DNA from: Myrica gale
Taxonomy: Eukaryota > Streptophyta > Magnoliopsida > Fagales > Myricaceae
Length of the DNA: 64,000 bases
Assembly (NCBI GenBank): GCA_963930655.1
Contig: OZ005609.1
Coordinates: 14,271,001 to 14,335,000, forward strand
Direction of reading: 5' to 3'
This document shows positions 33,565-46,359 of this stretch, in pieces. The stretch's first letter is position 1. Every line of letters starts with the position of its first letter. A program made the translations under genes and the position numbers. The notes beneath the pieces were generated by a model, which was not told the origin of the DNA, did no database searches, and was given only the letters and a program-made list of their open reading frames with translations.

Positions 33565-33761
33565 GACCGTTGAAGTTAGGACCGACACCGACCGGATGCA
33601 AACCTTTTCCGCCCTAGCCCGAACGTTCGTTCCAGTTAAAAGACAACCACAGGATGTCCCCTACTCTACGGTCCAGATCAGTCGACCGTTGAAATTTTGA
33701 TCCCATCTCGCGAAAGTCAAGAATGCGTCACTCAAAAGTCAAAATTCAAATCCGACCGTTG
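33565..33761. promoter_or_regulatory. Three AACGGTC (MSA-core-like) boxes upstream of CSLD5
   Basis: GACCGTTG occurs at 33565, 33684 and 33754, that is AACGGTC on the minus strand, 200 to 400 bp before the start codon; the first two extend to TTCAACGGTC. AACGG is the core of the mitosis-specific activator (MSA) element bound by three-repeat MYB (MYB3R) factors. CSLD5 is known to act at cell plates of dividing cells, so the location is sensible. The flanks do not fully match the MSA consensus. Function is inferred. Confidence 0.4.
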
Positions 33762-33969
33762 CCCAAAGTTGTAGCTTCTTCATGCACCTTCACCTCAAGT
33801 CTAATAATCTACCTGTGCATCTTTTTATTTCAAAACTGTCCCAGTATTTTGGTTATGGGTCTTTGAGGATCTTCTCTTTCTCTCATTCCCATTTGTCCGT
33901 CTGCGGATCCTTTCCTACTTCCAAGTGCATTCTCTTTTTCTTTCTAGCAAAAGTTTTTCTTCCAACGAA

Positions 33970-36900
33970 ATGGTGAAATCAGCGTCGTCGCCGTCCTCCT
34001 CTCCGGTCACCATTACAGTCTCGTCAGGAGGGATCAGAAGCATGGGCTTAACGAGTCCGGTGCCACGTGCTTCGGTTTCAAACAGCCAAAATTCCCCCCT
34101 CAGCAGCCGAGGAAACAGACGGGCTTCTAGTGGCGGAAAGTACTATTCGATGTCGGAGGAGACCACCACCGAGGAGGTGAACCCGGAGTATGTGACATAC
34201 ACTGTGCATATACCTCCCACCCCTGAGCACCAGTCCATGTCAGCCTCTCAGACTTGCCTCACCGGAGACGGCGAGAGTGCTGGAAAGCCCGGGAGGAGCT
34301 TCATTTCGGGTACTATTTTCACGGGAGGTTACAATTCAGTGACACGTGGGCACGTGATCGAGTGCTCCATGGACCATACGGAGCCGCAAGTGGAGGCCGG
34401 AATAATTTGTGGGATGAGGGGTTGCGATGAGAAGGCGATTCAAGGGAAGAAATCAAGGAGGGGTTTCTGCGAGTGCGAGTGCGGCTTCAAGATTTGCCAG
34501 GATTGCTACTTGGACTGTTTTGGAACTGGAGGAGGGAGGTGTCCTGGGTGCAAAGAACCTAACAAGGAAGTTAGTGATGATGATTACGGAGAAGATGATA
34601 TCGATGAACCCAGGTCTGAAGCAGAGGACCAGGCCTTGCCATTGCCTTCTATGGGAGAGTTTAAGCTAGATAAGCGGCTTTCGCTCGTGAAATCTTTTAA
34701 GGCACAACAAAACCATCCCCCTGATTTTGATCACGCCCGGTGGCTATTCGAGACGCAAGGGACGTATGGGTATGGGAACGCGCTGTGGCCTAAAGATGGG
34801 TATGGGGTAGGATCGGGATCTAATGGGTTTGAACACCCTCCTGACTTTGGAGAGAGAAGTAGAAGGCCTTTGACAAGGAAAGTGGGGGTCTCTGCTGCAA
34901 TTCTGAGTCCATACAGGTACGTTCAACTCTCTCCTCTGCTCTCAATTCTTCGTAAATATATTTTCTTTTTGCAATGTCAATGTTAGCTTTAAAATATACA
35001 ACTTTGTGCAGTGCCAATATTGTATTATGATGCTGATATTCTTCATTTTGTAAATTGATTGATAGTATTTAAGTTTTGGCTGAATTACGTTGTTTCTCAA
35101 GGTTTGTGATGGTTATCTGAAAACTAGAAATGATATTTGTTTTTTTTTGTTCTGCAGATTACTTATTCTGCTACGTCTTGTCTCCCTTGGTTTCTTTCTT
35201 ACTTGGAGGATTCGACACCCTAATCGCGATGCGATGTGGTTGTGGGGGATGTCCACTGTTTGTGAGATTTGGTTTGCGTTTTCATGGCTTCTAGATCAGC
35301 TACCTAAGCTCTGCCCTGTAAACAGAGTCACTGATCTCCGTGTTCTAAAAGAACGGTTCGAATCACCGAACCTTCGGAACCCAAAAGGACGGTCTGATCT
35401 TCCGGGGATTGATGTATTTGTTTCCACAGCAGACCCGGAAAAAGAGCCCCCTCTTGTCACGGCAAACACAATTCTTTCGATCCTTGCCGTTGATTATCCA
35501 GTGGAAAAGCTTGCGTGTTACTTGTCGGATGATGGTGGAGCTCTTTTGACATTTGAAGCACTAGCTGAGACTGCCAGCTTTGCAAGAATTTGGGTTCCAT
35601 TTTGTCGAAAACACGCAATAGAACCGAGGAATCCGGAGGCATATTTTGGGCAGAAGCGCGATTTTCTCAAGAAGAAAGTACGGCTTGATTTAGTAAGGGA
35701 GAGGAGGCGGGTGAAGAGAGAATACGATGAATTCAAGGTACGGATAAATTCCTTGCCAGAGTCTATAAGACGAAGATCCGATGCCTATAATGCGAATGAA
35801 GAGCTGCGAGCAAAGAAGAAACAGATGGAAGCAGGGGGTACTCTTTCTGAAGTTGTCAAGGTTCCCAAGGCTACTTGGATGTCAGATGGTTCTCACTGGG
35901 CTGGAACATGGGGATCAGGAGAGACAGATCACTCAAGAGGAGATCATGCTGGAATTATTCAGGTAAACGTTCACATTTGTCTAAAATAATACTATGATAT
36001 GAATTGGTAGGGATTATCAAACACTAAAAGTCTTTTTCTCTTTGTAGGCAATGCTAGCTCCCCCAAATGTAGAACCTGTTTATGGTGCAGAAGCAGACGG
36101 GGGGAATTTGATTGACACAACAGAAGTTGATATTAGATTGCCTATGCTGGTTTACGTGTCCCGCGAGAAGAGGCCAAGTTATGATCACAACAAGAAGGCT
36201 GGAGCTATGAATGCACTTGTGCGAACCAGTGCAATCATGTCAAATGGCCCATTCATTCTTAATCTTGACTGTGATCACTACATTCACAACTCCTTGGCTC
36301 TCAGAGAAGGAATGTGCTTTATGCTTGATAGGGGTGGTGACAGGATCTGTTATGTTCAATTCCCACAAAGGTTTGAGGGTATTGATCCAAACGACCGGTA
36401 TGCAAATCATAATACAGTGTTCTTCGATGTGTGCATGAGAGCTCTGGATGGTCTACAGGGTCCAATGTATGTAGGGACGGGCTGCATTTTCAGAAGAACT
36501 GCTCTTTATGGGTTTAGTCCTCCTAGAGTCACTGAACACCATGGTTGTTTTGGTAGGAGAAGGATTAAGTTGTTTTTGAGAAAGCCCAAAGTGACAAAGA
36601 AGGAAGAGGATGAGGTAGTTTTGCCGATCAATGAGGATCAGAATGATGATGATGCAGATATCGAGTCCTTGCTTCTTCCTAAAAGGTTTGGTAACTCTAA
36701 TTCTCTGGCTGCATCTATTCCGGTTGCAGAATACCAGGGTAGGTTGCTTCAAGATATACAAGGAAAAGGTAAACAAGGCAGGCCAACTGGTTCTCTTGCC
36801 GTGCCTCGTGAGCCTTTAGATGCTGCAACTGTGGCAGAGGCGATCAGTGTTATTTCTTGCTTCTACGAGGACAAAACCGAGTGGGGCAAGAGGGTAGGAT

Positions 36901-37820
36901 GGATATATGGTTCGGTAACCGAAGATGTGGTAACTGGTTATAGAATGCACAACAGAGGGTGGAGATCAGTGTACTGTGTCACCAAAAGGGATGCGTTCAG
37001 AGGGACGGCTCCAATTAATCTAACAGACAGGCTCCACCAAGTGCTTCGCTGGGCAACAGGGTCTGTAGAGATTTTCTTCTCAAGAAACAATGCGTTGTTT
37101 GCAAGCCACCGTATGAAAGTCTTGCAGAGGGTTGCATATTTCAATGTGGGAATGTACCCTTTCACATCGTTATTTCTCATAGTCTATTGCTTTTTGCCTG
37201 CAGCTTCTCTATTTTCTGGGCAGTTCATTGTCCAGTCCCTTAGTGTGACCTTCCTTGTGTTCTTGTTAGCCATCACCATCACCCTGTGCATGCTGGCAAT
37301 TCTTGAAATCAAATGGTCAGGTATCAACCTCCATGATTGGTGGCGAAATGAACAGTTTTGGTTGATTGGTGGAACAAGTGCTCATCCTGCTGCTGTGCTA
37401 CAAGGATTATTGAAGGTTATAGCAGGAGTAGAAATATCATTTACATTGACCTCTAAGTCTGCCACTCCTGAAGATGGGGAAGACGAATTTGCAGACCTCT
37501 ATGAGGTTAAGTGGAGCTTCTTAATGGTTCCTCCAATCACAATCATAATGGTGAACATGATTGCTATTGCTGTTGGAGTAGCCAGGACAATGTACAGCCC
37601 GTTCCCTCAGTGGAGCAAGCTCCTTGGTGGGGTGTTCTTCAGCTTCTGGGTGTTGTGCCATCTCTACCCATTTGCCAAGGGGTTGATGGGAAGGAAGGGA
37701 AAGGTTCCGACAATTGTCTTTGTCTGGTCTGGATTGATCTCAATCATTCTTTCTTTGCTTTGGGTGTATATTAGCCCTCCTTCTGGTACGCAAGATTACA
37801 CGAAGTTCCAGTTCCCTTGA
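33970..37820 (+). CDS. CSLD5: Cellulose synthase-like protein D5 (GT2 glycan synthase)
   Basis: Three exons, 33970-34916, 35158-35962 and 36048-37820, with GT-AG borders, give 1,174 residues, the usual CSLD length. CSLD proteins are Golgi/plasma-membrane and cell-plate glucan synthases for cell walls of dividing and tip-growing cells. The N-terminus ([20 protein letters not shown], then [20 protein letters not shown]) and the C-terminus (QDYTKFQFP) resemble Arabidopsis CSLD5 more than CSLD1-4. Visible features: a RING-like zinc finger of CxxC pairs (about 147-200, ending CPGCKEP), two N-terminal membrane helices (about 317-363), the catalytic DDG (about 438), DCD (about 658), TED (about 873) and QVLRW (about 914), then six C-terminal helices. 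All key residues are present. An upstream in-frame GTG (33925) is not a start. Likely functional. Confidence 0.96.
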
Positions 37821-38604
37821 ATGGCCGAGGCAGCTGGAAATGCAGCTACACCCAACAGAAATGAAGTTCCTCAACTTCATGTTGTAGTTATTAGTTTTGT
37901 TGTTCTTTTCTCTGCTTCATATTGAATGTACTCTGAATTTTTATATTTTTTTCATATACATTTTGTACTGTGAAAAGTTGTGAGTTACCCATTCCATATT
38001 CGAAGGAGTCCTCTCCTTTTAAGTAAAATTTCTATCCATTGTGTAAATGAGTTATTGCGAAGTGAAAATAGTTATTTAAACAGACGCAATTAAGTGAAGG
38101 CCTGTCATGGTTCACTGTTGCTGATTGGTCAATTGCGAAACCTTTGCTTGTATATGGTGGAATAATTAAAACGTGAGGACTGGAAAATAGAGCGTTTTTT
38201 TTAATAAACAAAGCAGGACGAGGAGGAAATTGCAACACACGTTAATGGCATGAATTTGGAGTCAGCTATACCTCCTATATCTCCTGGCTCGGTTCCTTAG
38301 CGAGACAGGATTTCCATATGCCATCTGGGCTATTGAATTTTGCTAGTGTCAGAGTAGTTCATCATCAAAATGTGCAAGGATTGTGTTTGTGCGTCTTTAC
38401 ACTATATCACACTTTAGTGTGAGTTAGAACTTACAGTAGTACTCAACCTAAAAGCCGGAAGATCCTGGGTTCCCTTGCGCTCTTATATCCACTCATCATA
38501 GGTTTAGATGTTACAGACAGCCATAAGTATAGCAGGTCTAAACGTCCTCAACTTGAGTCGTATCTGAACAGACTTGTTTAAGACTCAATCAGATACCAAC
38601 TTAA
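37821..38604. other. CSLD5 3' UTR and flank
   Basis: The first 200-300 bp are the likely 3' UTR (T-rich, with AATGTACTCTG and TTTTGTACTG motifs near 37925-37970). The remainder shows no gene. Around 38455-38480 a GATCCTGGGTTCC box resembles a polymerase III B box but no matching A box or tRNA fold is evident. The last 40 bp (GATACCAAC at 38592) are consistent with the primer-binding side of the next, minus-strand LTR. Confidence 0.45.
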
Positions 38605-39867
38605 CCTAGAGGGGGGGTGAATAGGTTATCCAATTTTTCTTCCCCCTATTACAACTTTTCAACAGGAAAAATTTGTTCACTCTACGCAAAGACTAATCAG
38701 AATTTATTAACACACCTTAACAACAATCTAACTAATCAAATGGAATGTGAATCGAACTATTTCAAAACTATTTCAATCAAACCAAAATGTTCCTGCACAA
38801 ACTTCACCAAGTCATATTAGTAATTTCAACACACAAAATTACTACAACATTAATTTGTCAAGCAGAATGCAAATCTGTTAATACCGAATCTATATCCAAG
38901 ATTCTTTTCAAATCAAGAATAACACATGAACATTCAGCTTATGGTTTATACTGATAAGCACTTTAAAAACAAGAACACAATTAAAGAATCAATCACCACA
39001 CAAACACACAATCTGGTGACAAAGAGAAAATCTCTTGGAAACAAATTCCAAGTGACAAAAACTCTTCGGGCCCGTAGGCCAGGTAACAATTCCACTAGCT
39101 TTTCAAACTCGAAATACAAGGTGATCTTTAGACTCAAGACTGACCACAACCCTAGTCTAACACACTTGATTTCTTACCCGAACCTCACCGTCCGGATCTG
39201 CTCCAATGCAGGGATCGAGAACCTCTCGTCCATTCGAAAAGCTAACTTTGTTCACCTATCTATTCATACATTGCCATTCTTCATTGCAAACCAGTAACAA
39301 CAGCAACCGCACGAACTTGTCACTTGGGCCTTCAAGATTTCAGCAACCTCCGAAAGTCTTGAATTTCTTTTTGGGGAAATAACGGTGGTGATCGAAATAT
39401 CGAACTAAGAATCCTAAGGAGAGGGGTTTATCTTCAAGGCTTCATCTAAGTTCATACACACGAAGGCTTAGAGAAATTTGACAGAAAGTTTCCAAGGAAT
39501 TTTTTCGTTGAACACGCAATTTCTTTATATCTCTAAAAGTTGGAGTTCTCTCTTAAATCGTAGAGTAAAAGGGCCTTCTTGGCTAAAGGAAAACTCACGG
39601 GTTCTTTTATAAGGTTCTGGCCTTTTGGGTCTTTGATGACGTCATTCATTTAGTTAGAAACGGACTAACCACTTTCTGTTGCAGCTGAACTTTAAATCCC
39701 GTTTATGTCTAACTTGCATCTGACTTCCAGCTGACTTGAAACTCTGGAGGAAAAACTCTGTTTTCACAGCTATCTTTAATTCTTCATAGATGTTTTGACT
39801 CATCTTAATATCTCAGGAATACACTAGATTACATATGAAGTTTAGCCAACTAAAATATTCCCTAACA
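38604..39867 (-). repeat. Minus-strand copia-like LTR remnant
   Basis: Read on the minus strand it starts TGTTAGGGAATATTTTAG at 39867 and ends with CTATTCACCCCCCCTCTAGG near 38604, followed by a degenerate TTGGTATCTGAT primer site. The 1.26 kb length and end sequences fit a copia LTR. No internal coding region is attached, so it is a fragment of an old element. Confidence 0.5.
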
Positions 39868-41070
39868 GTATCCTCCAGATCCCACTCCCTAGAACCCTTC
39901 TCTCTCTCTATTTGCCGAGTGCCTCCTCCAGCCAAACAGTACCCTTACGGAGGAGGGGGGAGCTTCGGCTCCTTCATCCCCCTCCTCCTTTTTCCTTCCC
40001 TCTTTCCCCTCTCCCTCTTCCTTCTCCCCTCTCCGGCTCTCTGGTCTGTTCGGTGGGTGTTGGTTTGGGTGGTTTTTTGGTTTTTTCTTGGCAGGTGGCT
40101 TTCTCGCAGTTTTCGGTGGTTTCCGTCGTCTGAGGCCATGCACGCACCAGCTGGGTGGACTCCACGCGACGAGCGCTACGTCGGCCCTCTTCACCGGTCC
40201 TCAACAGGATCTGACACGCCGACAGCCTTTGCCGAGCGTGGCTGCCTCTCCGTCCCCCGAACCCAGTCTTCTCCTCCGGCGTGGAACGTGTGGCCCATGT
40301 GTTCCATTTTCCACTACGGTTCTCCACTGCCGTCCCCCACACGCCGTCGCCTCCGCCGTACGCGCCGCTGCACTCGCCGCCGCCGGTTTTAGTCAGCCCA
40401 GAAATAAACCCGTTTGGGTCTGCCCCTTTGTTTAGGGCTTGTGTGTTGTTCTGTTGTCGCCTTTTTGGGTCTGCCCCTCTGTTTAGGGCTTGTGTTTTGT
40501 CGTGTTTTCGCCCGTTTGGGTATGCCTCTCAGTTTAGGGCTTGTTGTTTGTTTTGTTCCGTGGTTGTCTGTCCGCCCCTTCCGTGGGCTTATCCGAGTCT
40601 TTGTGGCTCTTTTCCGACCCTTTGTTAGGTCTCGCTACGCGTCTTTTGTGGAGCTTTTCCGGCTTGTCCAGGTCTTAGTAGCTCTGCCTACTATTTCCGG
40701 CCATTACTCCCTCTGCCCTGCATGGAGTTTATAGTGGTTCCTCTGATCCGTTGGGGGGTCTTGCTGGTTGTGTCTGTCCTGTTGTCTTTTTTAGAGAGGG
40801 TGGTTAGGTTGTGAGTAGCGAGCCTGAAAAGCCACTTGGGTGGGTTTGAGTGTTGAGCCCGAGAAAACATTTGTACGGTTCTCTAGCATCCAGAAGCTAG
40901 AGTGTATGATATTTGAAGATATTGGAAAAATTCAAGGCTCGATGAAGGAGCTTGAGGGGTAGATGTAGGCGTGTTTGCCGAACCACCTAAAAATCTCGTG
41001 TTTGCTTCTCTTACCCTTGAAAAACTCAATTTACCCCCCTCTTGGGTTGCCTTAATACTAGGACTTATAC
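39868..41070. other. GC-richer unclassified repeat with an LTR tail
   Basis: 39880-40400 is C/T-rich with a higher GC content and several overlapping ORFs on both strands that match nothing I know. 40860-41063 ends with GCCGAACCACCTAAAAAT and CCCCCTCTTGGGTTG, the same tail as the LTR at 30624-31424, so the segment may be part of an LTR element or its leader. No domain is visible. Confidence 0.35.
40408..40555 (+). repeat. Three tandem units of about 50-60 bp
   Basis: The unit TTTGGGTCTGCCCCT, then TGTTTAGGGCTTGTG, then TTGTCGCC-like occurs three times (starting about 40410, 40467 and 40514) with small changes. Confidence 0.7.
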
Positions 41071-44000
41071 ACTTATGTTGAGAAGACATTCAGCACAATT
41101 AATTTATTATATCCTTAAACCTTAGAGGTTTATGTAGGTCAATTTGTTGTGTATTTGTGTTTTGACCGAGTCATATGGTAATGATCTTTCTAGTTCAAAT
41201 ATTCCAGATAACGTTGAGCGATCTTATGCATTATAAATGGATTTGTATAAATGCTTAATAAGGAATCCACCAGTCTTTTGATTAGGTAGTATATTCGATA
41301 TATCTGTATAGGGTTGGACTAGAAAAGAAACCATTGGGCAATGAAATTTTGTGAAAATATTTTTCAAAATTAATATATATATATACATATAATATATATT
41401 TATTTGTGAAATTTTTTTGGAAACAATCGAAAGTCCAACGGGTTACAAATTATGAATTAAGAATTATATGAGTTGGAGACTTAATCAGTTATATGATTTC
41501 GGTCCTATTAGCTCATGTGGAATATAGTATGTTAACAAATCAATCTCGAATACTCGGGGTGAATTGTAATATGTTGATAGATATAATTACAATTAGTAAA
41601 ATTCTGAAATTCGAAATAAAAGAATATAAGGGAGTTAATGGAAAAAGAGTTTTTCACTTTATCCATTTGATCCTATGGTCGAGATCTAAGATCTTAACGA
41701 TCTCACGCACCATCACAACTAAGGTTTCATTTAAAAGGATAGTTATGAGATAGTCTACCCTAATCGTCAGTTAAGAGTTGGACATCAGAACTCAGAAAAT
41801 CCTGTAACGGCTGTGAGGGTGAAAAGGAAGGAGACATAACATTTGACCTATTAAGACGTGAGATCAAGATACTCAAAATGTAAGATCAACTAGACTTGAA
41901 GATTATCGAAGATTGAAGAATCAATCGCAGACAAGTTGAAGATTATTTGTCAAGATTAAATAAGTTTAATATTCCGCAGACAAACTTTTAGATACATCAT
42001 AGCCGAAGGCAGCATTATAGGCTACTAACCTACTAAAACCTTGTCCTAAAAGTCGCTCAAGTCTAAAGAGAGAGAGAGAGAGGGGGGGGACTATAAGACT
42101 TTTTTTTAGCAAATTAGGGGAGAGCGCAATCAGCATAACAACTCTCTTTGGGTGTGACCATAGGAGCACTCCTATTGCAGAATCTCCAGTTTGCGCCATA
42201 ACTACTATCCATTAGGCGAGCCCATCAATATAGCACCAACAAGACTACTAGTTAATCTCAGCTCATTCATTAAGCCCAAGATGATTTTTAGGTACAAAGA
42301 TGTACGTCCCATGACAAAGAAACAAATATCTGCCCTTTCATTTTCTGGATACACAAGTAACTTTTCAGTTCAGGGATTCACGTATTTTAGAGAGCAAAGG
42401 GTTCACCGGCTCTTGCTAGCTGTAAAGGGTTCCCCATTGCCTCCTTCCGGCCTCCGACGCTTGCCTTCTTTCTTTATTTTGTTCTTTTCCTCACGTGCTA
42501 ACAACGACTTGCAGATGTTTAGACCCACAAAGCTCAAATGGGGATGGAAATCAGAAGCTCTGCAAGACCCCCCATATTAGGTTGTCTTCTTTTGTCTTTA
42601 TTAATCACCAATTTGGTTGGTCTTTCTAACAAGTACGGCCTTTATCTGAGTAGTCGTGTAGATTATATGACAAAGCATGCACTAATAATCTTATGGCTTA
42701 GTGGTAACTCTCTCTCTCTCTCTCTCATGCATATTAGCCTATTAGATTATACCGAATCTGAACATTCCCATCGTGGAAACCTCGTTCAAGTTTACAATTC
42801 GATTTTCGATTCTGGAGTAAAACTCCTTCTGGTTGTCGGTCGGCCTTCCGCTCCCATGCCCAGCAGCCCAAACCCGAACGCCCCCCTCCCTATTCTAGAA
42901 CCATCTAGCCATACCAAATGATTAAAGAAAGGAAATTGCATTAGCATATATGATTAGAATAATTGTGACAGCAAAGCTATCCATGTCAGACTTGATCTTC
43001 TATGATTTCACCACCCAAATTGTGTAGGCCCCCAGCGTGTCTGTTGCAGTCCCAATTAATTTTTCCAATTCAAATATATGCAGCCCAAGAAGCAAAGCCG
43101 AGCAGCCAACATGCCTCCCTAAGGACCCTAACAATATAACTCTATACTTGGGTAAGCCACAACATATTTCAAGTCCACAAGATCACAGTGCGTTTGGCGT
43201 CAAAATTTTATGTAAGTGTTAAAAACGAGGTGTATTAATAAAAATAAAATTTTAAAGTGTGATAAAAGTAAAAATTTTACTAAAATTTTAGTCCCCCAAA
43301 ATATAAAAAGGATTTAATCATAGAGCAGACTGACCACATCAATACCCCCCACCCCTAATATTTATTCTACGAGACGCCAGACCACAAGGCCACGTGTGAT
43401 GCCAGGTCACAAGGAATCGGTCCCCCTACCCCCACTTTGGACATTTCCTACGCAACAATGTCGCCTGGGTCCCTCACCCAATGCAACCCGTTGCCTTTGA
43501 TCGTCGAACTCCTAAACTTCATCAACAATTATTAGTTAATCTTTTTGGATGGATAACTTATCAAATATCTTTTGTATAATCGCTTTATGCTCTGATTATC
43601 AAAATAAAGGAATTCTAATCCGAAGCAGAATGTGAGAATAAGGGATTGCCAGCAAAGTGCGCAAAGGGGCAGAGGGGAGGGGAGGGGAGGGGAGGGGGAA
43701 GGTAGCTCACAAGTCTTCCGCCCGCTGCCACCGAAGCGTACATGTTTTCTCTCTCACACACACAGCTCGTGGCCTTGGGCCACAATTACAGCCTTTTTAT
43801 AGATTCTTCCCATGTCTATCTTTGACTCGACTGTGACCACAACGCGAAGCATCTAAACAACCAGGCAATATAGAGTCTGGAGATTGGACAGCAACAAATT
43901 GAATATCCGTTTTTCTTTTCTCTTATTTTCAAAGGCAGGAATAACAAAATAGAATACAAATCGCCCGAGAAATGAGTAAACCATAACAATAATAAAATAA

Positions 44001-44159
44001 GTGGAAAATTGAGAATTAAGGGGTAAAAGTGAAGAGAAGAAAGAGAGCACAAAATAATCCAGAGATAAATAATTTATAAGAAAAGAAAAAGCTAATGAAG
44101 TGACAAAACAGTCCTGAAGGGAATTTACCGGCGGGTGCCCCATTTGGTGGTCGTAATTT
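41071..44159. other. Intergenic between the LTR remnants and GATL7
   Basis: No gene is recognised in these 3 kb. It contains simple repeats: (GA)n near 42067-42082, (CT)n near 42708-42727 and GGGGA repeats at 43676-43700. 43190-43320 is AT-rich with AAAATTTTA blocks of MITE flavour but without clean termini. The stretch just before 44160 is the GATL7 3' flank. Confidence 0.4.
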
Positions 44160-45260
44160 TCAGTGGGAGTGTCCGTACAAGTCGTAGGGTGCCCATAGCT
44201 CGTCGAGTGGGCAGGGTCGCTTGGAGTCCAGCCTGACCCAGGGCTTGCCGCTTCCGGACCAATGCAGTAGGCCAACCGGACCGGGGTGGAGGTCGCGACA
44301 GCTACCCCTGACGTTGTCGCCACCCAAGCCGTGCTGGTTCCACCGGTGCTTGATGGGCGCCACGTGTCCCGCGAATACAAGGAGGAACGGCGGCAGGGAC
44401 CCGAGCTCGTAGATCCGGTCACCCTTTTGGATCTCCATCCACCTCTCGATCTTCCTCGTGTACCCGTCCTGCCTCCAGTTGTCCAGATCTATAACCATCA
44501 CGCCGGTGTTAAAGTAACAAGGCTTCCGGCTTTTGAAAGTGCCGGAAAACCGACGGTCTGACCAGAAACGCGCCGTAAAATATTTGGTGAAGTTGGCGTG
44601 GCAGTACTCAGGGGCTCCAATGGTTCTGGAACCCAAACTCGTAGTCCACAGCTTGGAGATATCATCGACCACGACAAGATCAGAGTCCAAGTATATGACT
44701 CTCTGCACGCAGGGCTCGAGTAGATCCGCCAAGTAATTCCTCGCGTAATTCAGCGGCTGCTCGAGCGCTTGCCTCACGGACATCGAGATCAGGCCCCTTA
44801 CAATCTCGGGATCGAAGTAATATACCTTGAACTTCAACTGAGGGAAAGTGGATCTCACTAGGTTCTTCAGATTCGTCTCCGAGACCAAGAAGTGAAAGAA
44901 GATGCTCTCCGGGCACTGCGAGTGCTGCAGAATAGAATGGACAGCGGCGATTGAGCCGCGGAGGTACTCAACGTCGAGCGTAATCGCCACATGCACCAAA
45001 TTTCGATCGCATACGCTGGTTTTGCCCCGGATTCCAGAGACTACAGAGCCGCATTCACCGGCATTGCGAAATGCGGGGGCTTTTCTGAAAGAAAACCGGC
45101 TCAACGAATCTGGCGGGGACACTTGAACCGGTAGGCGGAGGTAGTTGTCGAGGTGGGAGGATCGGATGGCTTCGGCGGGAGGGAAGGATTGGAGAGGAGA
45201 GAGGACGATCATTACCATTGCGGCGGAGAGGAAGCCAGAGAACTTCATAATCCAGAGCAT
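44160..45260 (-). CDS. GATL7: Galacturonosyltransferase-like protein (GT8), GATL7-like
   Basis: A complete intronless gene of 366 residues, the normal length and structure for plant GATLs, which act in the Golgi on pectin and xylan. The start at 45260 gives [20 protein letters not shown], nearly the opening of Arabidopsis GATL7. The open frame extends to 45266 only through a GTG, which I reject. Residues 8-25 form a signal-anchor-like hydrophobic stretch. GT8 features: DSD (192-194) as the metal and nucleotide-sugar Dx[10 protein letters not shown] (220-228), [12 protein letters not shown] (248-259), [12 protein letters not shown] (287-298), [12 protein letters not shown] (305-316) and [10 protein letters not shown] (332-341). 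All conserved motifs are intact. GATL5/6/7 are close paralogues, so 7 is the best but not exclusive match. Confidence 0.95.
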   Translation of the reverse strand: MLWIMKFSGFLSAAMVMIVLSPLQSFPPAEAIRSSHLDNYLRLPVQVSPPDSLSRFSFRKAPAFRNAGECGSVVSGIRGKTSVCDRNLVHVAITLDVEYLRGSIAAVHSILQHSQCPESIFFHFLVSETNLKNLVRSTFPQLKFKVYYFDPEIVRGLISMSVRQALEQPLNYARNYLADLLEPCVQRVIYLDSDLVVVDDISKLWTTSLGSRTIGAPEYCHANFTKYFTARFWSDRRFSGTFKSRKPCYFNTGVMVIDLDNWRQDGYTRKIERWMEIQKGDRIYELGSLPPFLLVFAGHVAPIKHRWNQHGLGGDNVRGSCRDLHPGPVGLLHWSGSGKPWVRLDSKRPCPLDELWAPYDLYGHSH

Positions 45261-45925
45261 CTTCACCGCGTGAATCCCCCTCCGCTTCTTCTTCTTGGAC
45301 TTGAAATCGAACCAATCTGCTAGAACGGAAGAGAGGAACGCTAGGGTTCCTTTAATATCGGCCAGACTTTTAGCAAATAAATGAGACCGACAAATACACA
45401 GAGAGAACGAAAAGAAAAAAGCTCTTCGATTCGATACTTACTCCTTTTATTATTCAATCAAACGATGGATGCCGTGGGAACGAAGCGAACTAGGGGGAGA
45501 GAGTCCTTGAAGAAGAAATGAAAGAAGAAGAATCCTCCATCAACCGACCCGGGCGCAGGATAAAAGACCGTTCTGACAATGCGCCGCAACTGCTCTCTAC
45601 TCCCCCGCTTCTCCCTCACACTCTCTCCCCTTGCTCAAAGGTGGAAGAGGAGGCAGCGGTGCAAGTAGAGAGAGACTGAGGGAGGGAGGGAGGGAGGGAG
45701 GGAGATGGATGCACGAAGAGAGAAAGAGAGACCTTTTCTTTTCCAGCTTTGCGTTTTCCACCGTAGAAATCCACGGCCGAACACGATTATAAATATTTTT
45801 CAAGAGGTATTTAGAAAAAAAAATTCAAGAGGTAATTTATATAATCATTGCTCCGTGTATGTTTTTTTTTCCCTCTCAATATAGCTCCGTATTTTATTGA
45901 GCGGGTAATTTCTGTTTTGGTGTTA
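45261..45925. promoter_or_regulatory. GATL7 5' leader and proximal promoter
   Basis: On the minus strand the region upstream of the ATG is pyrimidine-rich, with a (TCCC)n stretch (GGGA repeats at about 45677-45705 on the plus strand), typical of plant housekeeping wall-gene leaders. No clear TATA box was placed. The MITE cluster begins directly beyond it. Confidence 0.4.
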
Positions 45926-45929
45926 TTAA

Positions 45930-46124
45930 GGTTGTGTTTGTGTTGTAAAATGTTGGGTATGAGAATATGTGTTGGTATTGGGTTTAGTAAAAAGGTGAAG
46001 AGAGGTAATTTTTTATAGTTTTTGTAATTTTTTATATTTTTTTATGGGAGAGAGAGATTATATTGGAGTATTTTATTAGGAAAGAGATAAAATGTTGGAA
46101 ATGTTGAGTTTTGCAAACACAGCC
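45930..46124. mobile_element. MITE, family A copy 3 (both ends intact)
   Basis: 195 bp. Inverted ends GGTTGTGTTTG and CAAACACAGCC, flanked by TTAA on both sides (45926-45929, 46125-46128). It shares AT-rich internal blocks with the copies at 2694, 13300 and 46757. The TTA-containing target fits PIF/Harbinger (Tourist). Confidence 0.75.
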
Positions 46125-46181
46125 TTAAAGGGACGGAGTCTGCTGCAGTTCGGTGGATAATTTCTGTTTTGGTGTTATTTA

Positions 46182-46359
46182 GGTGGCGTTTGTTTCCCCA
46201 ATTAATCGGGGTTCGAAATTTCCAACAAAACAAACACACTCCAAAATTTTTAATTTTTACACACACACTACTTTTCACAAACCCCAATAAATCTCAATAA
46301 AGTAAAAATTCCCAAAATTTCGAAAATATTCCCCAAAATTTCCACAAACAAACACCCCC
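46182..46359. mobile_element. MITE, family B (Tourist-like, complete)
   Basis: 178 bp. Inverted ends GGTGGCGTTTGTTT and AAACAAACACCCCC, flanked by TTA (46179-46181, 46360-46362). It has long internal complementarity (CCCAAAATTTC / GAAATTTCC blocks) and no coding capacity. A related copy is at 24728-24880. Confidence 0.8.

Noticed and set aside
33925-33969. An N-terminal extension of CSLD5 from 33925
   Set aside because: The codon is GTG, and the downstream ATG at 33970 gives the N-terminus shared with CSLD5 proteins.
38440-38500. A tRNA or SINE based on GATCCTGGGTTCC
   Set aside because: Only a B-box-like string; no A box, anticodon arm or acceptor pairing could be found.
39835-40734. Overlapping GC-rich ORFs on both strands as a gene
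   Set aside because: Composition-driven open frames in several phases, tandem repeats inside, and no recognisable domain.
41071-41960. Possible copia 3' non-coding region
   Set aside because: Vague similarity in style only; no LTR pair, primer site or domain.
45261-45266. GATL7 starting at 45266
   Set aside because: The codon is GTG; the ATG at 45260 gives the expected MLWIM start.
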